Assembly: GCF_037977385.1 (NCBI RefSeq) | Contig: NZ_CP150277.1 | Coordinates: 1,403,001-1,467,000, forward strand | Origin: Terribacillus sp. FSL K6-0262 | Lineage (GTDB): Bacteria; Bacillota; Bacilli; Bacillales; Amphibacillaceae | Direction: 5' to 3' | DNA: 64,000 nt | Shown: in pieces, positions 17,972-26,455 of the stretch | Layout of the letters: every line of letters begins with the position of its first letter | Position numbering within the stretch: the stretch's first letter is position 1 | Position numbers and translations under genes: made by a program | The notes under the pieces: model-generated | The model's database searches: none | What the model saw: only the letters and a program-made list of their open reading frames with translations | What the model was told of the DNA's origin: nothing

Positions 17972-18448
17972 TCATTCCGTCCTTTCTCTATGAATGAGAT
18001 GCACTGGTACAGCAGGCAGGTCTGCCAGCTTCTCTGGTAAAAAATCGGGCCTTAACGGGAGCTCCTTGATTCCAGCAAAAGAGATCCATTCATAAGAAAA
18101 ATCGCATCCTTCAGGAGATACGATTCCCCCGGTCCCTAAAAGCCTATCTTCCACATCCTTGACCAAATAAATAAAGCAATATTCATGATATGGGCGACCC
18201 CGATAGGTAAAGAAGTTCTCCACTATCCACAGCAGCCTCTGTGCCTTTGCAGGAATGCCAAGTTCTTCCTTGAATTCCCGTTCCACGGCTTGTGCAGAAT
18301 CCTCCCCCAGCTGTATCCTGCCTCCGATAAGCGCCCAAAATGGCTCTTTTTTATTTTTGTGAAGCAGTACGTGATCATCTTTTATTACAATGCCAGCCGT
18401 CCGGCAATTCAATACTCGTTCGCCTAGCTCAATCGTTAAATCCTCCAC
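17972..18448 (-). CDS. NUDIX hydrolase
   Basis: 158 residues from a GTG at 18448. The Nudix box reads GRIQLGEDSAQAVE then REFKEELGI, matching GX5EX7REUXEEXGU, so metal-dependent pyrophosphohydrolase activity is expected; substrate unknown. I prefer GTG 18448 to the ATG at 18499 because GAGGGGGGTGG lies 7 nt upstream of it and the extra residues are not domain-like. The start lies 20 nt inside the end of the serine hydrolase gene, so translation is coupled. Confidence 0.85.
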   Translation of the reverse strand: MEDLTIELGERVLNCRTAGIVIKDDHVLLHKNKKEPFWALIGGRIQLGEDSAQAVEREFKEELGIPAKAQRLLWIVENFFTYRGRPYHEYCFIYLVKDVEDRLLGTGGIVSPEGCDFSYEWISFAGIKELPLRPDFLPEKLADLPAVPVHLIHRERTE

Positions 18449-19457
18449 CGCGGCCACCCCCCTCGATTTCCCGAACAATGTAAAACGGACCAGCACCATG
18501 GTTGGACGGGACCACTATCTTCCGTCCACTTTTCGGATAATAAGCAGCATGGAAACTCACGCCAGGGTCAAAACCGATAACATAGAACTTCTTGATTTCA
18601 CCCGCTTCTTTTTTCATCCAAATACCATAGCCATAATATGTTTCTTCATCCACTTGAACGTGCGATGTCAGCAGCTTGTCCGTAAGTCCTGCGTTCAGCA
18701 GCTCATGCTGGAACAGCGCATCCCAGAAACGCATCATATCAGACGCACTCACATACACACCGCCATCAGCTCCCCCTCTGACCGGCAGTGCATAAATATT
18801 GGAACGATATCCTTCGTCCTCTTTTATGTAACCGACTGCCGTATTACCCGGCAATTTATCAAATGGAAAGTAACCAGCTTCCGTCATTCCAGCTGGATCG
18901 AAAATATAGTCCTGAACGAATGCCGTAAAAGGCTGACCAGCCAGCTCTTCCACTACCAATCCCAAAACGATGAATGCTGCATTGTTATAATGGAACCGCT
19001 CCCCCGGCGAAAACGCCATCTTTCTATCCTGGAATAAAGGCAGAAAATCCACACCGGATCGCATCCGATACATCGGCAAGGTTCGCCACAACTCTTCGAA
19101 ATCATCCATTACCTCTTCATCGAAATAATCAGGAATTCCCGACGTGTGTGTCAGCAAATGATGAATCGTAACATCCTGGTGGAAATGAGGAAATGGAATC
19201 GATAGGCAATCTGCCAATTTCGTATGGAAATCCAGTTTCTTTTGTTCTACCAGCTTGGCAATTGCCACAGCAGTAAAGACCTTTGCACCGGAAGCTATTC
19301 CGAACCTTGTTTGCTTATCAAAAGCCAGCTTTTCTTGCTTATTGGCATACCCATTTTGGAAGAAACAGCTTTCCTGATCCTGTTTTATATAAGCAACTCC
19401 CGAGAAATCCATTTCCTCTGCTGCCTTTTTCAATCTATTCTTCAAATCTTCCAACAC
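18429..19457 (-). CDS. beta-lactamase-fold serine hydrolase
   Basis: 342 residues, class C beta-lactamase/PBP4*-like family. SxxK is SGAK (S56-K59), the second motif is YNN in GERFHYNNAAF, and HTSGIPDYF follows SIPFPHFHQDVTIHHLL. No signal peptide is visible, so it is probably cytoplasmic, as with many esterase-like members. The KTG-type motif is replaced by HGAG near residue 325, typical of the group. Resistance function should not be assumed. It overlaps the NUDIX gene. Confidence 0.86.
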   Translation of the reverse strand: MLEDLKNRLKKAAEEMDFSGVAYIKQDQESCFFQNGYANKQEKLAFDKQTRFGIASGAKVFTAVAIAKLVEQKKLDFHTKLADCLSIPFPHFHQDVTIHHLLTHTSGIPDYFDEEVMDDFEELWRTLPMYRMRSGVDFLPLFQDRKMAFSPGERFHYNNAAFIVLGLVVEELAGQPFTAFVQDYIFDPAGMTEAGYFPFDKLPGNTAVGYIKEDEGYRSNIYALPVRGGADGGVYVSASDMMRFWDALFQHELLNAGLTDKLLTSHVQVDEETYYGYGIWMKKEAGEIKKFYVIGFDPGVSFHAAYYPKSGRKIVVPSNHGAGPFYIVREIEGGGRGGGFND

Positions 19458-19689
19458 AAACCCTCCCCGACTTTCGAATCTTCAAAATACTCAAAGCGAA
19501 CCTGAGTCCTGCAATCCAAGCCATTTTATCTCTCACTTCATGGTACCATAATTGGAAATATATGATGGATATAGAAATAATGAATGAAGCCGATTGTATG
19601 TGCATGGCTGTCCTGCAGATATAGGATGAGTTAAATGTGTAAATACGCATCCTTTAAAGATAACGGCAGACAAGTGATTTGTCCGCCTT

Positions 19690-20004
19690 TCAATCAGTAT
19701 CCATACCTAATCCCCCCAATGTTTGCAGGGTATTCAGTCGTTCCATTCCAGTTATAAGGGGCTTTGCCCGATGGATTAAAGTTTGTGTCACTTCCAGGGC
19801 AAGTGATGCCTGATGAGCTGCTTCATCTTTCCATACCTCATATACATATACTGCTTGCGGCTCCTCATTGGACAAACTGACCTGATATACTTCGCATCCC
19901 TCTACATCCCCCATGGCCTTTGCTGCCTCCAGAAGAATCTCACTCAATTCTTCTCTATCTTCTTTATCTACCAGGAACCTGCCAAACAAGCCGAACTTCT
20001 GCAT
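19690..20004 (-). CDS. ABM-domain (monooxygenase-like) protein
   Basis: 104 residues, ferredoxin-like fold of the antibiotic biosynthesis monooxygenase family: FGLFGRFLVDKEDREELSEI, then YEVWKDEAAHQASLALE. Such proteins act as quinol or small aromatic monooxygenases or heme-handling proteins; no specific role can be given. ATG 20004 is chosen over TTG 20013 because AAGGAAAGG is 9 nt upstream. A GC-rich hairpin of weaker terminator type follows the gene near 19663-19688. Confidence 0.75.
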   Translation of the reverse strand: MQKFGLFGRFLVDKEDREELSEILLEAAKAMGDVEGCEVYQVSLSNEEPQAVYVYEVWKDEAAHQASLALEVTQTLIHRAKPLITGMERLNTLQTLGGLGMDTD

Positions 20005-20108
20005 CCGATCCAACCTTTCCTTGTAAGAAATTGTTTAAATGAGGAATACGACAAGCTTATACAAAATCCTTTATCCATAACAAGCGGTCATCATGACAAT
20101 ATTTAAAC

Positions 20109-20139
20109 AAAAAAAGCGGACAATTGACTTGTCCGCTTA
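20109..20139 (-). terminator. terminator after pbuE
   Basis: On the minus strand AAGCGGACAA and TTGTCCGCTT pair around a short loop, followed by TTTTTTTG. It overlaps the region just past the pbuE stop at 20143. Confidence 0.9.
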
Positions 20140-20142
20140 CCA

Positions 20143-21306
20143 CTATTGATTTTGTACTGTCTTCTGAACTGCACTCCGCAAAGACCATACCGCAAAAGCA
20201 AGCGAGATGATGACCAGGATACTTCCGACATGCGCTGTCGTCTGCATGGAAGAAGTTGCTCCATTCACCACTCCGCCGACTAAGGACCCCAGTGAAATCC
20301 CGATCTGCAGTGCCGAGTTGTTGAAGCTTTGATGAATGCCGGCAGTCTTTGCATCGGTTTCCACGATATAATTCTGCAATGGCGGTGCCAGACTCCAGCT
20401 TAAAGCGGCCCAGATTACCATCACCACCAGGAATAACGGGAAGGAAGCAGTGGAGAAGGGCAGCACGAACAGGATGATGGCGAATGATGCGACTACAAGG
20501 ATGATACTCACCTTGGAGCCGAATTTATCCGCCAGGCTTCCGCCGAAGGCTCCGCCGGCAACTGCTGCTATACCGAAGATAAAGTAGCAAATACTGATCC
20601 ATTGTGTGTTCAGATTCAATTCGGATTCCAGGAAAGGCGTGAAATACGCATATATTGTATAGTGACCTGCAAGCAGGAACAGCATCGTCAAATGCGCTGT
20701 CAGCATTTTTTTGTTCCGCAGTGCTTTCAGCTGGGATTTCAAGGACTGTACCTGCTCGACTTCGATCCTATCGAGCGTGAACGCAATCAAAATCATGGAA
20801 AGCAAGGCCATCAAGCCAATGAATAGAAACAGCATCCTCCAGCCGAAAGCATCACTGATGATGATACCGATCGGAACCCCAAGCACAAGCGAGGAACTGA
20901 TACCCATATAAATAAGACCGATTGCTTTTGCGCGATGCTGCGGCTGGACGATTTTTGCCGCGATAGTCAAAGAAAGAACAATGATCAATGCTGTGCTCAT
21001 TGCTGTCATGACACGAGCGATCATGACAAAAAGAAATGATGGGCTCACATAGGTAATGACATTCCCCAAAACGAACACACCCAGTGTCAGGAGCAAGAGC
21101 TTCTTCCGCTCGATATTTGACGTCAATGTATATAAAATCGGACCGGATAATGCGTAAACCAAAGCAAACACAGTGATCAGCTGACCAGCCTGGCCGATCG
21201 AAACATGCAAATCAGCTGCAATCGTCGGCAATATCCCCCCGACAATCAACTCTACTAACCCTACCGATATTACAGAAATAGCTAATATAAAGACTCTGAA
21301 ATTCAA
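20143..21306 (-). CDS. pbuE: purine base/nucleoside efflux transporter PbuE
   Basis: 387 residues, 12-TM MFS drug:H+ antiporter-1 type. NFRVFILAISVISVGLVELI at the N-terminus and the SLAPPLQNY and HQSFNNSALQIGISLGS segments closely resemble B. subtilis PbuE (YdhL), which exports hypoxanthine, adenine and nucleosides. I chose the TTG start at 21306 because it aligns with the PbuE N-terminus and follows AAAGGAAATGG; the ATG at 21348 lies directly on the tail of the riboswitch terminator. The upstream adenine riboswitch supports the assignment. Confidence 0.92.
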   Translation of the reverse strand: MNFRVFILAISVISVGLVELIVGGILPTIAADLHVSIGQAGQLITVFALVYALSGPILYTLTSNIERKKLLLLTLGVFVLGNVITYVSPSFLFVMIARVMTAMSTALIIVLSLTIAAKIVQPQHRAKAIGLIYMGISSSLVLGVPIGIIISDAFGWRMLFLFIGLMALLSMILIAFTLDRIEVEQVQSLKSQLKALRNKKMLTAHLTMLFLLAGHYTIYAYFTPFLESELNLNTQWISICYFIFGIAAVAGGAFGGSLADKFGSKVSIILVVASFAIILFVLPFSTASFPLFLVVMVIWAALSWSLAPPLQNYIVETDAKTAGIHQSFNNSALQIGISLGSLVGGVVNGATSSMQTTAHVGSILVIISLAFAVWSLRSAVQKTVQNQ

Positions 21307-21348
21307 TTTCCATTTCCTTTCTATATCCTGAATTCGAAAATGGCACAT

Positions 21349-21440
21349 AAAAACTCCCCGATTACAGATAGATATCTGTAATCAGGGAGTTATGGCTCCT
21401 GGTAGAGACCCTCAAACCAAATTATTGAGGTTATACAGTG
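21349..21440 (-). ncRNA. adenine riboswitch with terminator, pbuE leader
   Basis: Minus strand. P1 CTGTA/TACAG; core TATAACCTCAATAATTTGG, then GAGGGTCTCTACCAGGAGCC; the ligand-reading position in CTGATTACAG is U, the adenine-specific base (C would mean guanine). The 3' P1 strand is also the left arm of a 17-bp terminator closing at 21353 with a T-run, so adenine binding should prevent termination (ON switch), as in B. subtilis pbuE. Confidence 0.95.
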
Positions 21441-21470
21441 TGAAACGAACATATTCCATTTTCTTAAAGC

Positions 21471-21499
21471 ATTATAGCAAGATAGAGCGGTGACTGCAA
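21471..21499 (-). promoter_or_regulatory. promoter of pbuE
   Basis: -35 TTGCAG (21494-21499), 17-nt spacer, -10 TATAAT (21471-21476) on the minus strand, about 30 nt before the aptamer. Confidence 0.82.
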
Positions 21500-21609
21500 G
21501 ATGGACCAAGCCTCCATGAACATCCCCATAAACCAGGTAAACATGTCTAAACATCAGGAAATTTAACAAAGACGCAATAACGGTATTCATACATTCCAAG
21601 TTTTTATGG

Positions 21610-21637
21610 TTGCTTTATCGGAAAAACTCGATATACA
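21610..21637 (+). promoter_or_regulatory. promoter of ArsR-type gene
   Basis: -35 TTGCTT (21610-21615), 16-nt spacer, -10 TATACA (21632-21637). Only 8 nt separate the -10 from the ATG at 21646, so the mRNA would be leaderless or nearly so. Confidence 0.55.
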
Positions 21638-21645
21638 ATGGATTC

Positions 21646-21960
21646 ATGAATACAATCGAATTATTCAAAGCTTTGTCGAATGAGAAACGACTGCAAATCC
21701 TGCATTGGCTGAAAGAACCGGAGAAGCATTTTCCCAAGCAGCAGGCTCATCTGCCGAAGGAGGTCCATTACAAGGGCGGCGTCTGCGTCGGGGACATTCA
21801 GGAAAAGGTCCAAGCTTCCCAATCCACGGTATCCCAATATTTAGCCATGATGCAGCGCGCTGGGCTGCTGGAATCGATCCGTTATAATCAATGGACCTAT
21901 TACCGCAGGAACGAAGAGACGATCCAGAAGCTGGCAGCATACTTAGATAAAGAGTTGTAA
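21646..21960 (+). CDS. ArsR-family winged-helix repressor
   Basis: 104 residues. An ArsR HTH is clear: LFKALSNEKRLQILHWL, then VQASQSTVSQYLAMMQRAGLLES and a wing (YNQWTYYRRN). No CXC metal-binding pair is seen in the alpha-3 helix; only one Cys is present (GGVCVGDI). The start is inferred: no good ribosome site precedes ATG 21646 and an in-frame TTG at 21610 is part of the -35. It probably controls the MFS pump gene 93 nt downstream. Confidence 0.84.
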   Translation: MNTIELFKALSNEKRLQILHWLKEPEKHFPKQQAHLPKEVHYKGGVCVGDIQEKVQASQSTVSQYLAMMQRAGLLESIRYNQWTYYRRNEETIQKLAAYLDKEL

Positions 21961-21969
21961 TCGAATTGC

Positions 21970-21995
21970 AAGAGATCCTTCAGGGATTTCTTTTC
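21970..21995 (+). terminator. weak terminator between arsR-type and MFS genes
   Basis: AGAGATCC-TTCA-GGGATTTCT with TTTTC after it. A modest stem; partial read-through to the pump gene is likely. Confidence 0.5.
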
Positions 21996-22053
21996 TTTCT
22001 GCATTTAATATCGATTTATTCCGATATACAAATATAACGATTGGAGTGACACG

Positions 22054-23220
22054 ATGGCTTTAACAAAAAGACAAACATTTTTAGCATTCACCCTGACATT
22101 ACTGACATTCGTCATGGGGACAAGTGAATTCGTCATTGTCGGCTTGCTGACAGAAGTCGCTGCCGATCTGCATGTAACCGTCGCTTCCGCAGGGACACTC
22201 GTTTCCGGATTTGCCATTGCCTATGCAATCGGCACTCCGCTATTGACTGGCTGGGTAAGCAGGTTTCCGAAATACCCGCTCATGCTGACACTGATTATTG
22301 TTTTTATCCTTGGTAATATCATCAGCGCGTTGACATCATCCTTCGGCATCCTGCTGGCAGCACGCATCGTCACAGCAGCCGCAAGTGGCGTCCTGACTGC
22401 CTTGGCAATGACGATAGCAAGTGATACCATGCCGGCAGCAAAGCGTTCTTCTGTCATTGCACTCATTTTTGCCGGTTTTACGATAGCCAATGTCCTTGGC
22501 GTGCCGCTGGGTACCTTCATCGGTCAGTTAGGCTCCTGGCACCTGACATTTTGGACAACAGCACTGCTCGGGGCGATTGCGTTCCTCATCAGTCTGTTTA
22601 TTTTGCCAAAGACGACAGCCGGGGAGAAAAGTTCCATGCTCAAGCAGCTCGTTCTTTTCAAAAATCCCAAGATACTCGTCGGCTTCTTCATTCCGACATT
22701 CAGCATTGCAGGGACATATACAATCTACACGTATATCACCCCGATCATCGAGGATGAATTGGGAATTGCTTCCAGATCCGTTGGAATCGTACTGCTCGCT
22801 TATGGGGTCTTCTCCATCGGAAGCAACTTCCTGGCTGGTAAAATCGCCGGCCGGAACGGAATCGGGGATTTGCGTTACGCATTCATCATCCAAGCGATCA
22901 TCATCGGCTCCCTTTATGTGACAATGGATATTACCATAGCTGGATTGATCAGCATCATGCTGATGGCCGTCATGATATATGTCATGAATGCCACCATCCA
23001 AATCTATTTGATGGACCAGGCAGCAGCCTACTCGACAGCAGCCAGGGACTTCGCTTCCTCCCTTACACCTGTGTCAGTAAACATCGGTATCACACTCGGT
23101 TCAGCTTTGGGCGGATTGGTCGTGGCCCATGGAAATCTGCCTAACCTTGCCATCGTAGGCGGGGGTTGTGCCCTCATCGCCTCCGCGCTGTCATTTGTAA
23201 GTTATCGCATGAAAGACTGA
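22054..23220 (+). CDS. MFS efflux transporter, DHA1 family
   Basis: 388 residues, about 12 TM segments. MGTSEFVIVGLLTEVAADL near residue 21-39 is the typical AraJ/YdhP/YbcL-type drug exporter opening; the loop RFPKYPLMLTL stands for the MFS motif A region. TTGGAGTGACACG gives the ribosome site before ATG 22054. Substrate unknown. It follows an ArsR-family gene, a common arrangement for regulated pumps. A distant paralogue of pbuE. Confidence 0.88.
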   Translation: MALTKRQTFLAFTLTLLTFVMGTSEFVIVGLLTEVAADLHVTVASAGTLVSGFAIAYAIGTPLLTGWVSRFPKYPLMLTLIIVFILGNIISALTSSFGILLAARIVTAAASGVLTALAMTIASDTMPAAKRSSVIALIFAGFTIANVLGVPLGTFIGQLGSWHLTFWTTALLGAIAFLISLFILPKTTAGEKSSMLKQLVLFKNPKILVGFFIPTFSIAGTYTIYTYITPIIEDELGIASRSVGIVLLAYGVFSIGSNFLAGKIAGRNGIGDLRYAFIIQAIIIGSLYVTMDITIAGLISIMLMAVMIYVMNATIQIYLMDQAAAYSTAARDFASSLTPVSVNIGITLGSALGGLVVAHGNLPNLAIVGGGCALIASALSFVSYRMKD

Positions 23221-23230
23221 AATATCATTG

Positions 23231-23260
23231 AAAAAAGACAGGTGCAAGCCTGTCTTTTTT
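23231..23260 (+). terminator. terminator after MFS gene
   Basis: AAAAAAGACAGG (23231-23242), GTGCAAG loop region, CCTGTCTTTTTT (23249-23260); works in both directions. Confidence 0.92.
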
Positions 23261-23334
23261 CTTATCCACTGTCCCATCAATATTAAAAACTCCCCGTATA
23301 CATTGTCTGTACACAGGAAGTCCCGTAATGAGAT

Positions 23335-23508
23335 TCATCCATAAAATGCCCGATACATATTCTTGCCATCCTTCTTCGCTTGATACAAGGCGGTATCTGC
23401 ACTCCGCATCAGCTCATACCCTTTCTTCCCATTTGCCGGATAAAAGGCGATGCCCATACTGGAGGTTGTGTTAAACAAATTCCGTCCTATATTCCAAGCT
23501 TTCTGAAA
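23335..23508 (-). pseudogene. C-terminal remnant of a GGDEF domain
   Basis: In a frame shifted from the upstream EAL gene, the minus strand encodes FQKAWNIGRNLFNTTSSMG, then IAFYPANGKEGYELMRSADT and ALYQAKKDGKNMYRAFYG and a stop. This is the end of a diguanylate cyclase domain (SxGIA and ADxALYxAKxxGKN motifs). The GGDEF active-site motif and about 100 residues before it are missing. It abuts the PAS end of the EAL gene, so an internal deletion of a longer EAL-PAS-GGDEF gene is the simplest explanation. Confidence 0.8.
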
Positions 23509-24686
23509 TCAACCGAACAGCCGATTACCTCGACGACTTTTCCGCTCCTGACGACAGGACGAAGCGAGGTGACATATCTCAATCCATTTACACTCGATTC
23601 ATAAATGACATTTTCTTCTCCATTCCACGCACGCTCATAGTACTTCTTTTTTCTGTCTGCCTCCGGAAGAAAATCCTGCATTTCCTTACCGATGATTTGC
23701 TCCGGAGTAAGCTGCAGCCGATAAATCAGCTCGCCATCACTGAAGACATGGATGAATTCCCCATTTTCCTTTCTATATTTGAAAATCATACCCTGCTGCT
23801 TCCGGACAATCTCCTGCAGGTCCTGATGTGATTGTTCCAAGCCCCGTTGCAGCCATGACTGTCTGGAAGACTCCAATGATAGGCCTTCATTCGGGATGAT
23901 TTCTTCCAAATGCGGAATGCTTGATACGATTTCATCCGGCGCAACAGGTTTACTGAAGAAATATCCTTGTGCTTCATCACATAGATTCTGCTGGAGAAAA
24001 ACAAGGTGATCCTTGAATTCCACACCCTCGGCATTGACTCTGAGCTTCAATTGGTGCGCCATTCCAATTATCGCTTTGACAATGGTGGCATCCTTGGAGT
24101 CAATCGTGCAATTTTGGACAAATGACCGGTCTATTTTGATACTATCTATCGGAAATTCCTTTAAATGATAAAGGGAACTATATCCGGTGCCAAAGTCATC
24201 CATACTGATCCGGACTCCTATCCGCTTCAACTTATGCAAAACAGGCAGCACAAATTCGACATCCATCGTCATCGATTCCGTGATTTCCAGCTCCAGGAAC
24301 TCCGGGTCGAGCCCAGATGTGTCCAGGATCGATTGCACCTTCTCCGCCAGATCATGCTGATACAGCTGGGAAGCAGAAAGATTGACCGCTATGACAATTG
24401 GCGCAAGCCCCAACTCCTGCCACTCCTTGTTCTGTTCACAAGCAGTCCGGAGCACCCATTCACCGATTGGCAGAATCATGCCTGTCTCTTCAGCTGCAGG
24501 GATGAAATCCAGCGGCGAAATCATTCCATGCCCAGGATGCTCCCAGCGGATCAGCGCCTCTGCACCAATCAATCTGCCCGTCTGCAAATTAAGCTTCGGC
24601 TGGTAAACCAGCCGAAACTCCTGCCTATCAAGCGCTTGAAGCAAATCTTCTTTTCCTATGTATTCATTCGTAATCTTTTGGTCCAT
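23487..24686 (-). CDS. EAL-PAS protein, putative c-di-GMP phosphodiesterase
   Basis: 399 residues. An EAL domain (about 12-260) with the expected catalytic residues: GAEALIRW (EAL), NLSASQL, LELEITES, MDDFGTGYSSL, KIDRSFV, NAEGVE. So c-di-GMP hydrolysis to pGpG is plausible. A PAS domain (about 290-395, GMIFKYRKENGEFIHVFSDG) follows, the reverse of the common PAS-EAL order. The frame ends just where a GGDEF domain would be expected to start; a GGDEF tail lies immediately downstream out of frame. GAGGTGCAGTGAT precedes the ATG. No TM segments. Confidence 0.86.
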   Translation of the reverse strand: MDQKITNEYIGKEDLLQALDRQEFRLVYQPKLNLQTGRLIGAEALIRWEHPGHGMISPLDFIPAAEETGMILPIGEWVLRTACEQNKEWQELGLAPIVIAVNLSASQLYQHDLAEKVQSILDTSGLDPEFLELEITESMTMDVEFVLPVLHKLKRIGVRISMDDFGTGYSSLYHLKEFPIDSIKIDRSFVQNCTIDSKDATIVKAIIGMAHQLKLRVNAEGVEFKDHLVFLQQNLCDEAQGYFFSKPVAPDEIVSSIPHLEEIIPNEGLSLESSRQSWLQRGLEQSHQDLQEIVRKQQGMIFKYRKENGEFIHVFSDGELIYRLQLTPEQIIGKEMQDFLPEADRKKKYYERAWNGEENVIYESSVNGLRYVTSLRPVVRSGKVVEVIGCSVDFRKLGI

Positions 24687-25235
24687 ATCACTGCACCTCG
24701 TTATCTAAGGTCTATACGCATAGTTGCCCGGTTCCTTAGTGATAGCTCGATTTGCTACATATGCATCATGATTATACAGCCAACCCCTGCTGCATACGAT
24801 ACTTTCCCATGTACCAATTACAGGGAATCCGCCAAAATCGCCCCTTGGCAGACACTGCATGATCAAGCCCGGATCCTGCATCCATCCCCATAGACTCTAT
24901 TAAGCAAAAAACTATCAGCGGTTGCTGCTGACAGTTTTTGGTTTTGACTCATTCATAGCAATGCCGTCCAGATCATCTTTCTTGTTGATTTACCTGCATC
25001 TCCTGACACACCAAATTTCAACTAGCTGGATTCATGATCGTCACTGCCGTCACGCTACTCGACATTTGCTTTTTGCATATTTCGGTTCATTACCCGTTCC
25101 AACCATTTCGTAAACGTTTGCAGAAATTCGCGGAGACTTGCGGAAGCTTTCCCCTCCAACTTCCCGAAAGCCGAAAATTACCCAAGATTACAGAATAACA
25201 CACGATTTTGCCAGCTTTCCGCTGTAAAGTTTATT
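24687..25235. other. intergenic between EAL gene and ABC operon
   Basis: No convincing gene. A hairpin with AAAAACT/AGTTTTT arms at about 24906-24940 could terminate in either direction. CGTAAACGTTTGCA at 25109-25122 resembles a CcpA site with two mismatches and may serve the sugar-type ABC operon. Confidence 0.5.
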
Positions 25236-25283
25236 TTTACATTACCTTAATAGTAAATTGATACTAGTCTGATAGTATTTACT
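25236..25283 (+). promoter_or_regulatory. promoter and overlapping palindrome, ABC operon
   Basis: -35 TTTACA (25236-25241), 18-nt spacer, -10 GATACT (25260-25265). AGTAAAT (25252-25258) and ATTTACT (25277-25283) flank ATACTA (25261-25266)/TAGTAT (25273-25278), forming a nested inverted repeat across the -10. A repressor site is likely; its regulator is not in view. Confidence 0.55.
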
Positions 25284-25336
25284 TGAATTTAGCATGTACC
25301 GACATTTTCAAATAGACAACCTTGGAGGATTAAAAC

Positions 25337-26455
25337 ATGGATATCCGTATTGATCAGCTTTCAATGGTTTTTGATAAAACTACTGCCGTCCGGGAAATGA
25401 CGACAACCATCAAGGATGGGGAGCTTGTATCTTTACTGGGGCCGAGCGGCTGCGGGAAGAGTACGACCTTGATGCTCCTATCCGGCTTGTACAAGCCCTC
25501 TTCAGGCACCATTCATTTCGGGGATAAGGATGTGACGAAGCTGGATGCAGAAAGGCGCGGGATCGGCATGGTGTTCCAGAGCTATGCCTTATATCCGCAT
25601 CTGTCTGTCCTGAAAAACATCATGTTCCCATTGAAGATGCAGAAAGTGCCCAAAAAAGAAGCCGAAGCACGCGCAAAAGAAATGGCTGACCTGGTCCAGA
25701 TCGGCCACCTTCTCGATAGGAAGCCCGGACAATTGTCTGGCGGCCAGCAGCAGCGGGTTGCCATTGCCAGGGCGCTAGTCAAAAAACCGAATGTCTTATT
25801 GCTCGATGAGCCGCTCTCCAATCTTGATGCAAGGCTGCGACTGGAGATGCGGGAAGAGATCCGCCGCATTCAGCAGGAGATAGGCATCACTGCCATCTTC
25901 GTTACGCATGACCAAGAAGAAGCATTGAGCATCTCCGATCGTGTCATGCTGATGAAGGACGGCGTCATCCAGCAGGAATCCGCTCCGCAGACAATGTACA
26001 AAAAGCCGGAAAATGAGTTCGTTGCCTCTTTTCTTGGCAACCCTCCCATCAATCTTATGACCATCACCAAATCAAAAGATGCAAATTCCTACCGGCTGGC
26101 CGATACGGAACAAACGATAGCATTGCCAGCATTGCCGCCTAAAGATCTCCACACAGTTCGATTAGGCATTCGCGCAGAGGATTTATATATCTCTCACGAA
26201 AACCCGATTTTCCGAGGGAAGATCATACATATCGAAACGATCGGCCGCGATACATTAATTCGCATGCAGGTAGGCAGCATCACAGTGAGAGCGCTGGTCG
26301 ATCCCAATCAGCAGCATCGAATCGGCGACATCCATGGCTTAGGAGTCCATCCGGATAACATCCATTACTTCCACCAGGAGCACGGAAAGCGGCTTCCACA
26401 CCAAAAGAGAGGCGGGATGCAGCATGCAAAAGCCAACATGGAAGAGCACGCTTAA
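25337..26455 (+). CDS. ABC importer ATPase, UgpC/MsmX type
   Basis: 372 residues. Walker A GPSGCGKST (about 36-44), Q-loop VFQSYALYPH, signature LSGGQQQR, Walker B VLLLDEP, H-loop VTHDQEEA; a C-terminal MalK-type OB/TOBE regulatory domain from about residue 240. GGAGGAT precedes ATG 25337. It powers carbohydrate uptake (CUT1 class). Unlike B. subtilis, where MsmX is shared and encoded apart, this ATPase is in the transporter operon and overlaps the first permease gene by 32 nt. Confidence 0.93.
   Translation: MDIRIDQLSMVFDKTTAVREMTTTIKDGELVSLLGPSGCGKSTTLMLLSGLYKPSSGTIHFGDKDVTKLDAERRGIGMVFQSYALYPHLSVLKNIMFPLKMQKVPKKEAEARAKEMADLVQIGHLLDRKPGQLSGGQQQRVAIARALVKKPNVLLLDEPLSNLDARLRLEMREEIRRIQQEIGITAIFVTHDQEEALSISDRVMLMKDGVIQQESAPQTMYKKPENEFVASFLGNPPINLMTITKSKDANSYRLADTEQTIALPALPPKDLHTVRLGIRAEDLYISHENPIFRGKIIHIETIGRDTLIRMQVGSITVRALVDPNQQHRIGDIHGLGVHPDNIHYFHQEHGKRLPHQKRGGMQHAKANMEEHA

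Noticed and set aside
18429..19457. Beta-lactam resistance gene
   Set aside because: The SxxK/YxN fold is shared by many esterases and peptidases; no signal peptide and no resistance context.
24165..24893. 242-codon plus-strand frame over the EAL gene
   Set aside because: Antisense to conserved EAL motifs; no recognisable product.
24687..25235. c-di-GMP riboswitch upstream of the EAL gene
   Set aside because: None of the conserved c-di-GMP aptamer sequences could be found.
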